A stretch of 64,000 nucleotides of DNA, taken from contig NZ_JANAVY020000014.1 in assembly GCF_025195085.2 (NCBI RefSeq), positions 1-64,000 of the forward strand, read 5' to 3'. This document shows positions 1-11,412 of the stretch, piece after piece. The translations under genes and the position numbers were made by a program. Every line of letters begins with the position of its first letter. Position 1 is the stretch's first letter. The DNA is from Vibrio intestinalis (lineage in GTDB: Bacteria; Pseudomonadota; Gammaproteobacteria; Enterobacterales; Vibrionaceae). The notes below the pieces were generated by a model that saw only the letters and a program-made list of their open reading frames with translations, made no database searches and was not told the origin of the DNA.

Positions 1-35
1 AAAAGAACTAAAACAGCTTTCCGAATTAAAGAATT

Positions 36-155
36 TGCTTGGCGACCATAGCGTTGTGGACCCACCTGATTCCATGCCGAACTCAGAAGTGAAACGCAAT
101 AGCGCCGATGGTAGTGTGGGGTTTCCCCATGTGAGAGTAGGACATCGCCAGGCTT
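36..155 (+). rRNA. rrf: 5S ribosomal RNA
   Basis: The stretch begins with a TGCTTGGCGACC-like 5S start and ends with a CATCGCCAGGC-like tail, and the internal CCGAACTCAGAAGTGAAACG loop is diagnostic for bacterial 5S rRNA. Length is about 120 nt, as expected. Bases 1-35 are the spacer that would follow the 23S gene, which lies outside the window. The next genes are tRNA-Asp and tRNA-Trp, the same order as at the end of E. coli rrnC. Confidence 0.97.
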
Positions 156-185
156 TAAATTTAGACTCAAGAGTCTAACCAGTGC

Positions 186-262
186 GGAGCGGTAGTTCAG
201 TTGGTTAGAATACCGGCCTGTCACGCCGGGGGTCGCGGGTTCGAGTCCCGTCCGCTCCGCCA
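186..262 (+). tRNA. tRNA-Asp (GTC)
   Basis: A 77-nt cloverleaf: acceptor GGAGCGG pairs with CCGCTCC, followed by G and an encoded CCA. The anticodon loop CTGTCAC carries GTC. It sits 30 nt behind the 5S gene and is part of the same rRNA transcript. Confidence 0.98.
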
Positions 263-272
263 CTTATTTCAA

Positions 273-299
273 GAACCTCGCTAATAGCGAGGTTTTTTT
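273..299 (+). terminator. Hairpin terminator after tRNA-Asp
   Basis: AACCTCGCT and AGCGAGGTT flank a short AAT loop and are followed by a run of T. It could end part of the rRNA-operon transcript before the tRNA-Trp region. Confidence 0.7.
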
Positions 300-331
300 G
301 AATCTACAATATGATAAACTGTAGTTTCTAC

Positions 332-435
332 AGGGGTGTAGCTCCAATTCGAAAGAACAAAGAGCAGCGGATTCCCCAAATACCTTGTGATAGGGCGTGT
401 TGGGAGTTCGAATCTATTCGAACCTGATTGTAGAT
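332..435 (+). pseudogene. Decayed tRNA-Trp copy A
   Basis: Starts with the same 18 bases as the intact tRNA-Trp at 443, then departs from it in three places. The D-loop has about 12 foreign bases (350-361), the anticodon loop about 19 (376-394), and the acceptor 3' half is replaced from 415 by ATTCGAAC, which is the reverse complement of the T-loop GTTCGAAT just before it. The copy therefore cannot fold as a tRNA. It is bracketed by a 9-bp inverted repeat, ATCTACAAT (302-310) and ATTGTAGAT (427-435). Confidence 0.8.
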
Positions 436-442
436 AAAATTT

Positions 443-519
<77 letters not shown>

Positions 520-524
520 TATTC

Positions 525-556
525 AAGGCTCTAGTCGAAAGACTAGAGCCTTTTTC
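525..556 (+). terminator. Terminator after tRNA-Trp
   Basis: AAGGCTCTAGTC and GACTAGAGCC form a long stem around GAAA, followed by TTTTTCGTTTT. The same hairpin is repeated in altered form after the two decayed downstream copies. Confidence 0.9.
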
Positions 557-562
557 GTTTTA

Positions 563-695
563 CCCCTAGAAAACTCCAATTGGCAGAGCAGCGGATTCCC
601 CGAACTACCAAAACAGCGCGTGTTGGGGCGAAGCTTTCGAATCTCTCCACCCCTGCCATATACAAGGCTCTAGTCTAAAGACTAGGGCCTTTTTC
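563..695 (+). pseudogene. Decayed tRNA-Trp/terminator unit B
   Basis: About 133 bp repeating the tRNA-Trp body and its terminator. The 5' acceptor is degraded. The anticodon loop carries a ~19-base insertion after GGATTCC (599-617), and the T-arm contains CGAAGCTTTCG, a small hairpin, in place of GAGTTCG. The 3' end with CCACCCCTGCCA is intact, and so is the terminator (665-695, one G for A change in the stem). Confidence 0.8.
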
Positions 696-700
696 GTTTT

Positions 701-864
701 ACCCTAGAAAGCTCCAATCGGCAGAGCAGCGGATTCCCCGAACTAGCAAAACAGCGCGTGTTGGGGCGAAGCTTTCGAATCTCTGGATCGCCAGCCCGGT
801 CCACACCTGCCATATTTAAGGTTCTAGACTAGGCGTCCCCGACGAAAGACTGGAGCCTTTTTCA
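701..864 (+). pseudogene. Decayed tRNA-Trp/terminator unit C
   Basis: A near copy of unit B sharing its anticodon-loop and T-arm insertions, so B and C arose from one already damaged unit. Two further insertions are unique to C. One is the hairpin GGATCG-CCAGCC-CGGTCC at 785-802. The other is 14 bases (828-841) inside the terminator stem, containing CGTC-CCC-GACG. The acceptor is mostly lost. Confidence 0.8.
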
Positions 865-971
865 CATCCCCAAAACTCTTCTCATAACCACAATTTCTTT
901 ATCTAGTTGAGAATTGATCTCACTAATTAGTTAGACTGCAATAGCTCAACTAATAATAAAGGAATAGCGTT

Positions 972-2354
972 ATGGATTTTACTCGCCGCCAATTCTTACA
1001 ATCTTCTCTTGCTGTAAGTGCTTTAACTGCTTTGCCTGCTTGTTCACTTGTTGGTGGTAAGCAAAAAGATGGACGTTATGTTTATGATTTAACGGCTCAA
1101 CCCGCGACGGCAGAACTCGTTCAAGGCCACCAGACTCCGGTACTTGGCTTTAATGGTCAGATACCTGCCCCTACAATTCGCTGTCGTCAGGGTGAGCCTG
1201 TGACAATTCGTTTTACGAACTTATTGGATGAACCCACTACCATACATTGGCATGGCTTACGCATACCAATTGAGATGGATGGTGTTCCGTTCTTAAGTCA
1301 GCCACCAATCATGCCTGGTGAAACCTTTGTTTATACCTTCACGCCACCAGATGCGGGTACTTTTTGGTATCACCCACACATGAATAGCGTCGTTCAATTA
1401 GGAATGGGTCTTGTTGGATTAATAATTGTTGAAGAGTCGGTTCCAGTCGTATTCGATGAAGAACATGATCTTATGGTTAAGCATTGGCATATCGACAAGC
1501 AAGGGAACTGGAAGAAGTTGATGGTGCCTAGATTAAGTGCTCGTATGGGAACTCCGGGAGAATACAGCAGTGTTAATGGGATTCATGAGCCCGTTTACCA
1601 ATTGCAAGAAAATGCCACCACGCGCTTACGCATTGCTAATGTCGATAACACCATTACTTACCCCATTGCAGTTGAAGGCGCAGAGGCTTGGGTCATAGCT
1701 ATTGATGGAAACCCGATAGAGACGCCCTATAGACTCACAGAACATAAGATTAGTCCGGGAATGAGGGTTGATATTGGTTTAATCGCTCCAAAGGCTGGAG
1801 AGCGTTTATACGTTCGTCATATGAAAGGGCGTTTCCCCTTCCCGTTGTGCGAATTTGAAACGACTCAATCTAATCTTGCTAAAGAGCAGTTACTACCGTC
1901 TTTACCACTTAACCCTGTGCCAGATCTCGACCTCGCGAACGCTGAAGAAATTGATTTTGTCTTCGAATGGGAGGGTGCAGTCACTCCAACAGACAAATCA
2001 GGCAAGGCAATGCCGAAGTTCTGGTTAATGAATAAAAGAGCTTGGGAAGGAATGAGTAAAGACAATATTCCTGCGCCGCTAGCGACATTGCAGTTGGGCA
2101 AGACTTATATTTTCGATCTACGTAATGTCACCCAATACCATCATCCGATTCACTTACATGGTCATACTTTCACTGTTCTTGAAATGGATGGTAGAAAACT
2201 CGCGCAGCCTTTTCATACCGATACTGTTTTATTAGGAAAGAACGGGCGAGCGAAAGCGGCCTTTGTTGCTGATAATCCCGGTCGCTGGATGTACCATTGC
2301 CACGTTATTGAACACATGAAGACGGGTTTAATGGGGTATATTGAAGTAAAGTGA
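972..2354 (+). CDS. Tat-exported multicopper oxidase
   Basis: A periplasmic copper enzyme of the CueO/SufI-type multicopper oxidase family, predicted to couple oxidation of a substrate (possibly Cu(I) or a phenol) to reduction of O2. The N-terminus TRRQFLQ is a twin-arginine signal, and the following LPAC looks like a lipobox, so it may be lipid-anchored. All four copper-ligand blocks are visible: HWHG near residue 93, HPH near 135, HPIHLHGH near 395 and HCHVIEHM near 445. That argues for an active enzyme rather than a SufI-like scaffold that has lost its copper sites. At 460 aa it is a usual length. The Tat translocase it needs is encoded at 27994-29513. Substrate is not deducible; no methionine-rich segment typical of CueO is obvious. 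Confidence 0.9.
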   Translation: MDFTRRQFLQSSLAVSALTALPACSLVGGKQKDGRYVYDLTAQPATAELVQGHQTPVLGFNGQIPAPTIRCRQGEPVTIRFTNLLDEPTTIHWHGLRIPIEMDGVPFLSQPPIMPGETFVYTFTPPDAGTFWYHPHMNSVVQLGMGLVGLIIVEESVPVVFDEEHDLMVKHWHIDKQGNWKKLMVPRLSARMGTPGEYSSVNGIHEPVYQLQENATTRLRIANVDNTITYPIAVEGAEAWVIAIDGNPIETPYRLTEHKISPGMRVDIGLIAPKAGERLYVRHMKGRFPFPLCEFETTQSNLAKEQLLPSLPLNPVPDLDLANAEEIDFVFEWEGAVTPTDKSGKAMPKFWLMNKRAWEGMSKDNIPAPLATLQLGKTYIFDLRNVTQYHHPIHLHGHTFTVLEMDGRKLAQPFHTDTVLLGKNGRAKAAFVADNPGRWMYHCHVIEHMKTGLMGYIEVK

Positions 2355-2438
2355 CTCCTGTAACTTTTTAAATGTAACGCTATTACCAAGTAGAACATAG
2401 GGAGAGTTTTGCGCAAATATAGCTTACTTAGTTCGATT

Positions 2439-2476
2439 AATGACGTTTTATGGCTACAATATCGTCATTAGTTTTT
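2439..2476 (+). promoter_or_regulatory. Hairpin with T-run just before crcB
   Basis: AATGACG (2439-2445) and CGTCATT (2463-2469) form a stem followed at once by AGTTTTT, and the crcB ribosome site AGGGGG comes directly after. It could be an attenuator or the terminator of the upstream oxidase gene. I could not match it to the fluoride riboswitch consensus. Confidence 0.4.
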
Positions 2477-2486
2477 AGGGGGTAGT

Positions 2487-2870
2487 ATGGGACAGCTTTC
2501 CATTTTGGGATTCATCGCCTTGGGCGGTGCATTCGGCGCGTGTTCGCGTTATCTAGTGTCTGAATTGTGCGTATTGTTATTGGGGAGGGGTTTTCCATAC
2601 GGTACGCTAACGGTCAACGTGGTGGGTTCATTTGCGATGGGATTGCTTATCGCTGCATTTGAGAGTGAGATGCTCGCTACTGAACCTTGGAGACAAATCA
2701 TCGGCTTGGGCTTTCTTGGCGCATTGACCACTTTCTCAACATTCTCGATGGATAATGTTCTGTTGATGCAACAAGGCGCGTTTTTCAAGATGGGTTTGAA
2801 CGTTATTTTAAACGTTGTATTGAGTATTTCAGCAGCATGGCTAGGTTTCCAATTGCTAATGAAGAGTTAA
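2487..2870 (+). CDS. crcB: Fluoride channel CrcB (Fluc)
   Basis: A small inner-membrane protein that lets fluoride leave the cell and so protects enzymes from it. The 127-aa protein has four hydrophobic segments. The family blocks are present: GGAFGACSRY at the N-terminus, TLTVNVVGSF with the conserved Asn near residue 45, and GFLGALTTFSTFS near residue 75, which holds the conserved Phe and Thr of the pore. Fluc works as an antiparallel dimer, and a single crcB is consistent with a homodimeric, dual-topology form. It starts at ATG 2487 behind AGGGGGTAGT. It stands alone between the oxidase gene and the thiamine riboswitch. Confidence 0.95.
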   Translation: MGQLSILGFIALGGAFGACSRYLVSELCVLLLGRGFPYGTLTVNVVGSFAMGLLIAAFESEMLATEPWRQIIGLGFLGALTTFSTFSMDNVLLMQQGAFFKMGLNVILNVVLSISAAWLGFQLLMKS

Positions 2871-2901
2871 AAAATAGTTTGTTAATTTATAAGCTGTCGG
2901 C

Positions 2902-2930
2902 TTGGTTTCAACCACCCGATTGCTTATAAT
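2902..2930 (+). promoter_or_regulatory. Promoter of the thi operon
   Basis: TTGGTT (2902-2907) and TATAAT (2925-2930) are separated by 17 bp, close to the sigma-70 ideal. Transcription would begin near 2937, exactly at the first base of the TPP riboswitch stem. Confidence 0.75.
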
Positions 2931-2937
2931 CGTTTTA

Positions 2938-3019
2938 CTTGTCGGAGTGCCATAAGGCTGAGACCGTTAATTCGGGATCCGTTGAACCTGATCAGGCTAA
3001 CACCTGCGAAGGGAACAAG
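2938..3019 (+). promoter_or_regulatory. TPP (THI-box) riboswitch
   Basis: Matches the thiamine pyrophosphate aptamer. The closing stem CTTGT (2938-2942) pairs with ACAAG (3015-3019). The conserved GGCTGAGA is at 2957-2964, GAACCTGATC at 2984-2993 and GCGAAGGGAACAAG at 3006-3019. It lies 175 nt before thiC, so binding of TPP should lower expression of the whole thi operon. The long gap to thiC would hold the expression platform. Confidence 0.97.
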
Positions 3020-3140
3020 AGAAGATATCTACACCCATTTAAGTCCTAGTGATGGGTCGATCTATCATCTAATCGTCTGCTGTCATATATCCATTTCTCG
3101 GTTTATAGCATTCGATTCCTCTTGTCGCATCTTTCCGCCA

Positions 3141-6401
<3,261 letters not shown>

Positions 6402-6415
<14 letters not shown>

Positions 6416-7175
6416 CCAGTTTATTCGCTATCAAAGGCAAATTGCTTTAACGCAAATTGGTGAAATTGGTCAGCAGCGATTATCTAGCTCCCATGTTCTT
6501 GTGATCGGCTGTGGTGGATTGGGTAGCGCAGCTAGCTTGTATTTAGTCGCCGCTGGCGTGGGTAAGTTAGTGATTGTCGATGATGACACTGTTGACGTTA
6601 GCAACATGCAGCGCCAGGTAGTGTACCGCCAAGCGGATGTTGGTAGGGCTAAGGTACAGGCGATGGCAGAACAGTTGTCAGAGCTAAATGGCGAAGTCAG
6701 TGTACGGGCTATTAACAAGCGTTTAGAAGCAACTCAGCTAGGCATGGAAATCATGTTGGCTGATTTGGTACTCGATTGCAGCGATAACTTGCCTACGCGC
6801 CATATGATCAATCAGCTTTGTTTTGAGAAAAATACTGCACTGATTTCTGCTGCGGCGATTGGCTGGCAGGGGCAGTTTGCTGTGTTTGACTTTGCCCGGA
6901 AGGATGAGCAGCAACAGCCCGATTTGTCATGCTACCGTTGCTTAGTGCCATTTGATGAGCTGCCCAACACAACCAAATGCAGTGATTCAGGAGTCATTGG
7001 CCCTGTCGTTGGCACATTAGGTAATTACCAAGCGTTAGCGGCCATTCAGAAATTAGCGATAGGGCAGTTTAAGTTTCCAACGGGTCAGTTGCATCTGTTT
7101 GATGGTTTAACTCTTAAATGGCAAACCATGGCAATAAGCAAAGATGCCCAATGCAGCGTATGTAATAACGATTGA
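6402..7175 (+). CDS. thiF: ThiS adenylyltransferase ThiF
   Basis: Activates the C-terminus of the sulfur carrier ThiS by adenylation, for sulfur delivery to the thiazole. E1-like fold: nucleotide motif VIGCGGLGSAASLYL near residues 33-47, the DDDTVDVSNMQRQ segment near 60, and two zinc-binding CxxC pairs, CYRC near 178 and CSVC at the C-terminus. At 257 aa it is the normal length. GTG start at 6402 behind AAGGAG, overlapping the end of thiE by 14 bp, so translation is probably coupled. Confidence 0.95.
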
Positions 7176-7238
7176 GTTACGGGCATAAAGGTTAGCTTAC
7201 GCTCGGACAATGTAAGTAGAGATATTAGGGTCGAAGTA

Positions 7239-7448
7239 ATGGGTTCAATAACTATCATAATCAATGAGCAGTCACATCAGGTTGCCGAACAAAGTAGCCT
7301 TGAGCAAATAATCAGCCAGTGCGCGTTACCAGAGTTGGGCTGTGTCTTTGCAATTAATAATCAAGTCATTCCTCGTAGTGAGTGGCAGTCAACAGTACTC
7401 AGTGAAGGCGATGCCATCTCACTATTTCAGGCCATAGCAGGGGGGTGA
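7239..7448 (+). CDS. thiS: Sulfur carrier protein ThiS
   Basis: A 69-aa ubiquitin-like carrier that ends in Gly-Gly (AIAGG), the residue pair that ThiF adenylates and that later holds the thiocarboxylate donated to ThiG. The SLEQII and [12 protein letters not shown] segments match the fold. A 63-bp gap separates it from thiF, the largest in the operon. It stops 4 bp before thiG. Confidence 0.95.
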   Translation: MGSITIIINEQSHQVAEQSSLEQIISQCALPELGCVFAINNQVIPRSEWQSTVLSEGDAISLFQAIAGG

Positions 7449-7452
7449 TGGC

Positions 7453-8220
7453 ATGTTAACGATCGCAGATAAGCTGTTTGATTCACGCTTATTTACCGGC
7501 ACTGGTAAGTTTGCAAACAGCCAATTAATGGCAGAAGCCATAAAACAGTCTGGTTCTCAGTTGGCCACCATGGCGCTAAAGCGTGTTGATGTTAACGACA
7601 AGCATGATGATATTCTCAAGCCTATTGTTGAAGCGGGTGTGAGTTTGTTGCCAAACACGTCAGGCGCTAAGAACGCAAAAGATGCCATATTCGCAGCCCA
7701 ACTTGCTCGAGAAGCGTTAGGGACCAACTGGTTGAAACTAGAAATTCACCCAGACCCAAAATACTTAATGCCTGATCCAATCGAAACTCTTGCAGCAGCG
7801 GAGCAGTTAGTTCGTGAAGGTTTCATAGTACTCCCTTATTGTCATGCTGACCCTGTGTTGTGCAAACGCCTTGAACAAGTTGGTTGCGCAGCCGTGATGC
7901 CGTTGGGTGCGCCTATTGGGTCGAATAAGGGCATCGCTTCTGCTGACTTTCTAGAAATCATTATCGACCAAGCAACCGTTCCTGTGATTGTGGATGCAGG
8001 TATTGGCGCTCCTTCCCATGCAGCAAGAGCAATGGAGATGGGTGCTGATGCAGTGCTCGTGAACACGGCCATAGCAGCAGCCGCTGATCCGGTCGCGATG
8101 GCGAGAGCATTTAAGCTAGCGGTAGAAGCAGGACGCATGGCTTATGAGTCCGGCCTTGCTGGGAAAGTGAATCATGCGATTGCTTCGAGCCCACTAACGG
8201 CTTTCTTGGACGAGCTATAG
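7453..8220 (+). CDS. thiG: Thiazole synthase ThiG
   Basis: Forms the thiazole phosphate from deoxyxylulose phosphate, dehydroglycine and ThiS thiocarboxylate. A (beta/alpha)8 barrel of 255 aa, the usual length. Conserved segments: [27 protein letters not shown] with the Schiff-base lysine, [31 protein letters not shown] and [10 protein letters not shown], which form the phosphate site. It directly follows thiS and precedes thiH, its functional partner. Confidence 0.97.
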   Translation: MLTIADKLFDSRLFTGTGKFANSQLMAEAIKQSGSQLATMALKRVDVNDKHDDILKPIVEAGVSLLPNTSGAKNAKDAIFAAQLAREALGTNWLKLEIHPDPKYLMPDPIETLAAAEQLVREGFIVLPYCHADPVLCKRLEQVGCAAVMPLGAPIGSNKGIASADFLEIIIDQATVPVIVDAGIGAPSHAARAMEMGADAVLVNTAIAAAADPVAMARAFKLAVEAGRMAYESGLAGKVNHAIASSPLTAFLDEL

Positions 8221-8230
8221 GGAGCGCAGT

Positions 8231-9358
8231 ATGAGCTTTGTAGAGCGTTTTAAGCAGCTTGATTGGGATGATATTTCTATGTCGATTTACGCGAAAACCT
8301 CGCGTGACGTAGAGCGAGCGCTGAGTAAACCTAAGTTAGACTTAGAAGACTTTAAAGCGCTGATCTCTCCAGCTGCAGAACCTTACTTAGAGCAGATGGC
8401 ACAACGATCTTACGCACTAACGCGTAAGCGTTTTGGTAATACGATGTCGTTGTATATACCACTCTATTTATCAAACCTGTGTGCGAATGCGTGTACCTAT
8501 TGTGGCTTCTCTATGGAGAACCGGATAAAGCGCCGAACCTTGAATGTTGATGAGATCAGTGCCGAAATCGATGCTATCAAAAAGATGAAGTTTGATAGTG
8601 TCTTATTAGTCACGGGTGAGCATGAAACCAAAGTAGGGATGAACTACTTCCGTCAGGTGGTGCCTGCAATAAAACAGCGCTTTAACTATTTAGCGATGGA
8701 AGTTCAGCCTTTAGAGCAAGAGCAATATGCAGAGCTAAAGACTTTGGGTTTGGATGCGGTGATGGTCTACCAAGAAACCTATCATCCGGCGACATACGGT
8801 CTACACCATTTGCGAGGTAATAAAACTGATTTTGAGTTTAGGCTAGAAACACCTGATCGCTTGGCAAGGGCTGGGATAGACAAGATAGGTATTGGTGCGT
8901 TGATTGGTCTCGAAGAGTGGCGTACTGATTGTTTTTATGTGGCTGCTCATCTGGAGTATCTAGAGAGAACTTATTGGCAAACTCGATACTCTATTTCATT
9001 CCCACGCCTACGTCCGTGTGAAGGTGGCAACTCGCTCAATAGCTTACAACCTAAATCAGTCATGAATGATAAGCAACTTGTGCAGTTGATCTGTGCGTAT
9101 AGGTTGTTTAATCCAGAGGTGGAATTGTCTTTATCGACTCGCGAGTCAGCTAAGTTCCGCGACAGTGTTTTACCCTTGGGTATAACCAGTATGTCTGCTG
9201 CATCGAAGACTCAACCAGGCGGTTACGCAATGGATGATGTTGAGCTAGAGCAGTTTGCGATTAGTGATGAACGCAGTGCTGCTTCGGTCGAGACAATGAT
9301 TAGGCAGCGAGGTTTTGATCCAGTTTGGCGAGATTGGCATTCAGCATATTCGGGATAA
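8231..9358 (+). CDS. thiH: 2-Iminoacetate synthase ThiH
   Basis: A radical-SAM tyrosine lyase that cleaves tyrosine to dehydroglycine (and p-cresol) for ThiG. The cluster motif CANACTYC (CxxxCxxC) is near residues 84-91, followed by GFSMENRIKRRTL. 375 aa is the normal size. Use of ThiH rather than the oxidase ThiO is the pattern of enterobacteria and vibrios. Last gene of the operon; a parS palindrome and a terminator follow within 70 bp. Confidence 0.97.
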   Translation: MSFVERFKQLDWDDISMSIYAKTSRDVERALSKPKLDLEDFKALISPAAEPYLEQMAQRSYALTRKRFGNTMSLYIPLYLSNLCANACTYCGFSMENRIKRRTLNVDEISAEIDAIKKMKFDSVLLVTGEHETKVGMNYFRQVVPAIKQRFNYLAMEVQPLEQEQYAELKTLGLDAVMVYQETYHPATYGLHHLRGNKTDFEFRLETPDRLARAGIDKIGIGALIGLEEWRTDCFYVAAHLEYLERTYWQTRYSISFPRLRPCEGGNSLNSLQPKSVMNDKQLVQLICAYRLFNPEVELSLSTRESAKFRDSVLPLGITSMSAASKTQPGGYAMDDVELEQFAISDERSAASVETMIRQRGFDPVWRDWHSAYSG

Positions 9359-9376
9359 ATGACTTCCCAATAGCTA

Positions 9377-9392
9377 TGTTTCACGTGAAACA
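9377..9392. other. parS centromere site (perfect), after thiH
   Basis: TGTTTCACGTGAAACA, a second exact 16-bp parS palindrome, here in non-coding DNA between the thiH stop and the operon terminator. ParB bound here would spread over the thi region and recruit the segregation machinery. Confidence 0.93.
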
Positions 9393-9393
9393 C

Positions 9394-9424
9394 AAAAAAG
9401 GCTCTTCGATGTGAAGAGCCTTTT
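9394..9424. terminator. Terminator of the thi operon
   Basis: AAAAAAGGCTCTTC and GAAGAGCCTTTT form a stem with a short GATGT loop. The A-run and T-run on either side let it work in both directions, also serving the convergent peptidase gene. Confidence 0.9.
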
Positions 9425-9482
9425 GTCTATCTGTTAATCGTGGATAGAGCGAAGCGTTCTTACCGACAACACACTATCAATT

Positions 9483-11270
9483 TTATGAATGGCTCAGTGG
9501 TTGTGTTGCCTGCTGTAACCACTGTTTGACTTCACCGTCTACTAGAGGGCCAATTTCATCCCATACTTTCTGATGGTAGTCGTTAAGCCATGCAAGTTCA
9601 GGGCGCGTTAGCATGTCGACATTGATGTTACGCACATCAATAGGGCAACGAGTTAGCGATTCAAAAGCGAGTACTGGGAAATCGCCCTGCGTTTGTTGTT
9701 CCACTACGATCTCTAAGTTTTCGATACGAATACCAAACGCATCTGCGCGGTAGTAGCCCGGTTCGTTTGATAGCACCATACCTTTTAGTAGTGGTACATC
9801 GATCTGCTTCTTCGAAATGCTAGCTGGGCCTTCATGAACACTTAGGAAGTGACCAACGCCATGACCCGTCCCGTGGTCGTAATCGAAACCTTCAGCCCAA
9901 AGGTGCTGACGCGCAAGAGTATCAATTTGGTAACCGCGAGTGGCTTTCGGGAAGCGCGCACGAGCTACGCCAATGTGGCCTTTTAGTACCAGAGTGAACT
10001 GTTTAATCATGTCATCGCTTGGTTGGCCAATAGCGATAGTTCGAGTGATATCTGTTGTGCCATCTAAATACTGACCGCCTGAATCAACTAGGTATAGCGT
10101 GTTCATTTCTAGCTTGCCCGGTTCAGGTTGGTTCTCATGGTTATAGTGACACATTGCTGCGTTACCGCCAGCAGCAGAAATTGTATCGAAGCTTAAATCC
10201 ATAAGGGTTGGATCTTGCTTACGAATGGCGTATAGCTTGTCTGATAAAACCGCTTCGTCGTGTAGACGACCAGCAGTAACTTCAGCATCTAACCAGGCTA
10301 AAAACTCTACCATCTTTGCACCATCACGAAGGTGACATTCGCGCATACCTGCAATTTCTACTTCGTTCTTCGCTGCTTTTGGTAGCAGGCAAGGGTCAGC
10401 TTTGCTTACCACGGTCGCACCACTGTTTTGTAGTACCAGTTTGAACCAAGTGTTGCTTGTTGCTGGGTCAACCATTACGCGTTGGCCTGTGAGTTGTTCT
10501 AGGCGAGATTGAAGTTGGTCTGGGTGGAATACCTCGACACCTTGGCCAACGTGTTGTGCAAACTCAGCAGGTAGACGAGCAGGATCTAAGAAGTACTCGA
10601 CTTTACCTTCATTGGTTACGATTGCGTGCGAGAGCAGCACTGGCAGACGAGAAACATCTAAGCCACGTACATTGAGTAGCCAACAAACAGAGTCTAAAGC
10701 AGTGATCACTGCGCAATCTGCACCTGCTTTATCAATGATTTTACCAATTTCTTCGCGTTTGCTTTGGCTTGATTGACCAACTGCATGGGTCGCCATCAAG
10801 CGTACATCGCTAACTAGTGGTTCAGGGCGATCACTCCACAGCAGATCGATTGGGTTTTCGCTTAAAATTACTAGTTCATGTTTAGCCAGTTTGTCTTGTG
10901 CGCCTTCAAGCCAACCTGAGTTGTGCATGCGCGGATCGATAGCAACCTTAGCACCAACCGGAAGCTGCTCAACAACCCAATCAAGAGCAGGTTCTTCAAT
11001 GAGATGACGATATTCAAACAACTCAGCAGGAACTTGTTTAGTCACTTGTACTGTGTAGCGACCATCAACAAAAATAGCCGCGTTTTCACGAGTGATGACT
11101 GCTGCACCTGCAGAACCAGTGAAACCCGATAACCAATGTAGGCGTTCGTTGTGCGCAGGGACGTATTCACCTAAGTATTCATCTTCATGAGGTACAAGCA
11201 AAGCATCCAAGTTTTGCTGAACGAGCCACTCTTTGATGGCAGCTAAACGTTGTTCAGTTGTCGTAAGCAT
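9483..11270 (-). CDS. Aminopeptidase P family protein (M24B metallopeptidase)
   Basis: Predicted to release N-terminal residues that precede proline. At 595 aa it is the long form with two creatinase-like N-terminal domains (about residues 1-310) followed by the pita-bread catalytic domain. The metal ligands are visible: D in LVDSGGQYLDGTTDITRT (two Asp), H in GTGHGVGHFLSVHEGP, and E in LSNEPGYY and IRIENLEIV. No signal peptide, so cytoplasmic. ATG start at 11270. It is convergent with the thi operon. This form is closer to eukaryotic-type Xaa-Pro aminopeptidase than to E. coli PepP (441 aa). Confidence 0.9.
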   Translation of the reverse strand: MLTTTEQRLAAIKEWLVQQNLDALLVPHEDEYLGEYVPAHNERLHWLSGFTGSAGAAVITRENAAIFVDGRYTVQVTKQVPAELFEYRHLIEEPALDWVVEQLPVGAKVAIDPRMHNSGWLEGAQDKLAKHELVILSENPIDLLWSDRPEPLVSDVRLMATHAVGQSSQSKREEIGKIIDKAGADCAVITALDSVCWLLNVRGLDVSRLPVLLSHAIVTNEGKVEYFLDPARLPAEFAQHVGQGVEVFHPDQLQSRLEQLTGQRVMVDPATSNTWFKLVLQNSGATVVSKADPCLLPKAAKNEVEIAGMRECHLRDGAKMVEFLAWLDAEVTAGRLHDEAVLSDKLYAIRKQDPTLMDLSFDTISAAGGNAAMCHYNHENQPEPGKLEMNTLYLVDSGGQYLDGTTDITRTIAIGQPSDDMIKQFTLVLKGHIGVARARFPKATRGYQIDTLARQHLWAEGFDYDHGTGHGVGHFLSVHEGPASISKKQIDVPLLKGMVLSNEPGYYRADAFGIRIENLEIVVEQQTQGDFPVLAFESLTRCPIDVRNINVDMLTRPELAWLNDYHQKVWDEIGPLVDGEVKQWLQQATQPLSHS

Positions 11271-11297
11271 CTATCTAATCCTTCATATTGTGTTGTG

Positions 11298-11354
11298 CCG
11301 TTGCAAACGGTCAATGGCGAATAAGCTACTCCTTTTACCGTTTGGCTGCAAACG
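11298..11354. promoter_or_regulatory. Paired palindromes upstream of the aminopeptidase gene
   Basis: CCGTT-GCA-AACGG (11298-11310) and CGTTTG-GCTG-CAAACG (11339-11354) share the core GCAAACG and lie 45 bp apart within the 142-bp gap before the gene. They resemble operator half-sites of LacI/PurR-type regulators, but no match is certain. Confidence 0.35.
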
Positions 11355-11412
11355 ATACCGAAAGGCTTACTATCATCGCCAGTTAATGCATCTAGTTATT
11401 ACCCATTTGACG

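Noticed and set aside
2355..2486. Fluoride riboswitch upstream of crcB
   Set aside because: The aptamer consensus blocks are absent; only a simple hairpin is present.
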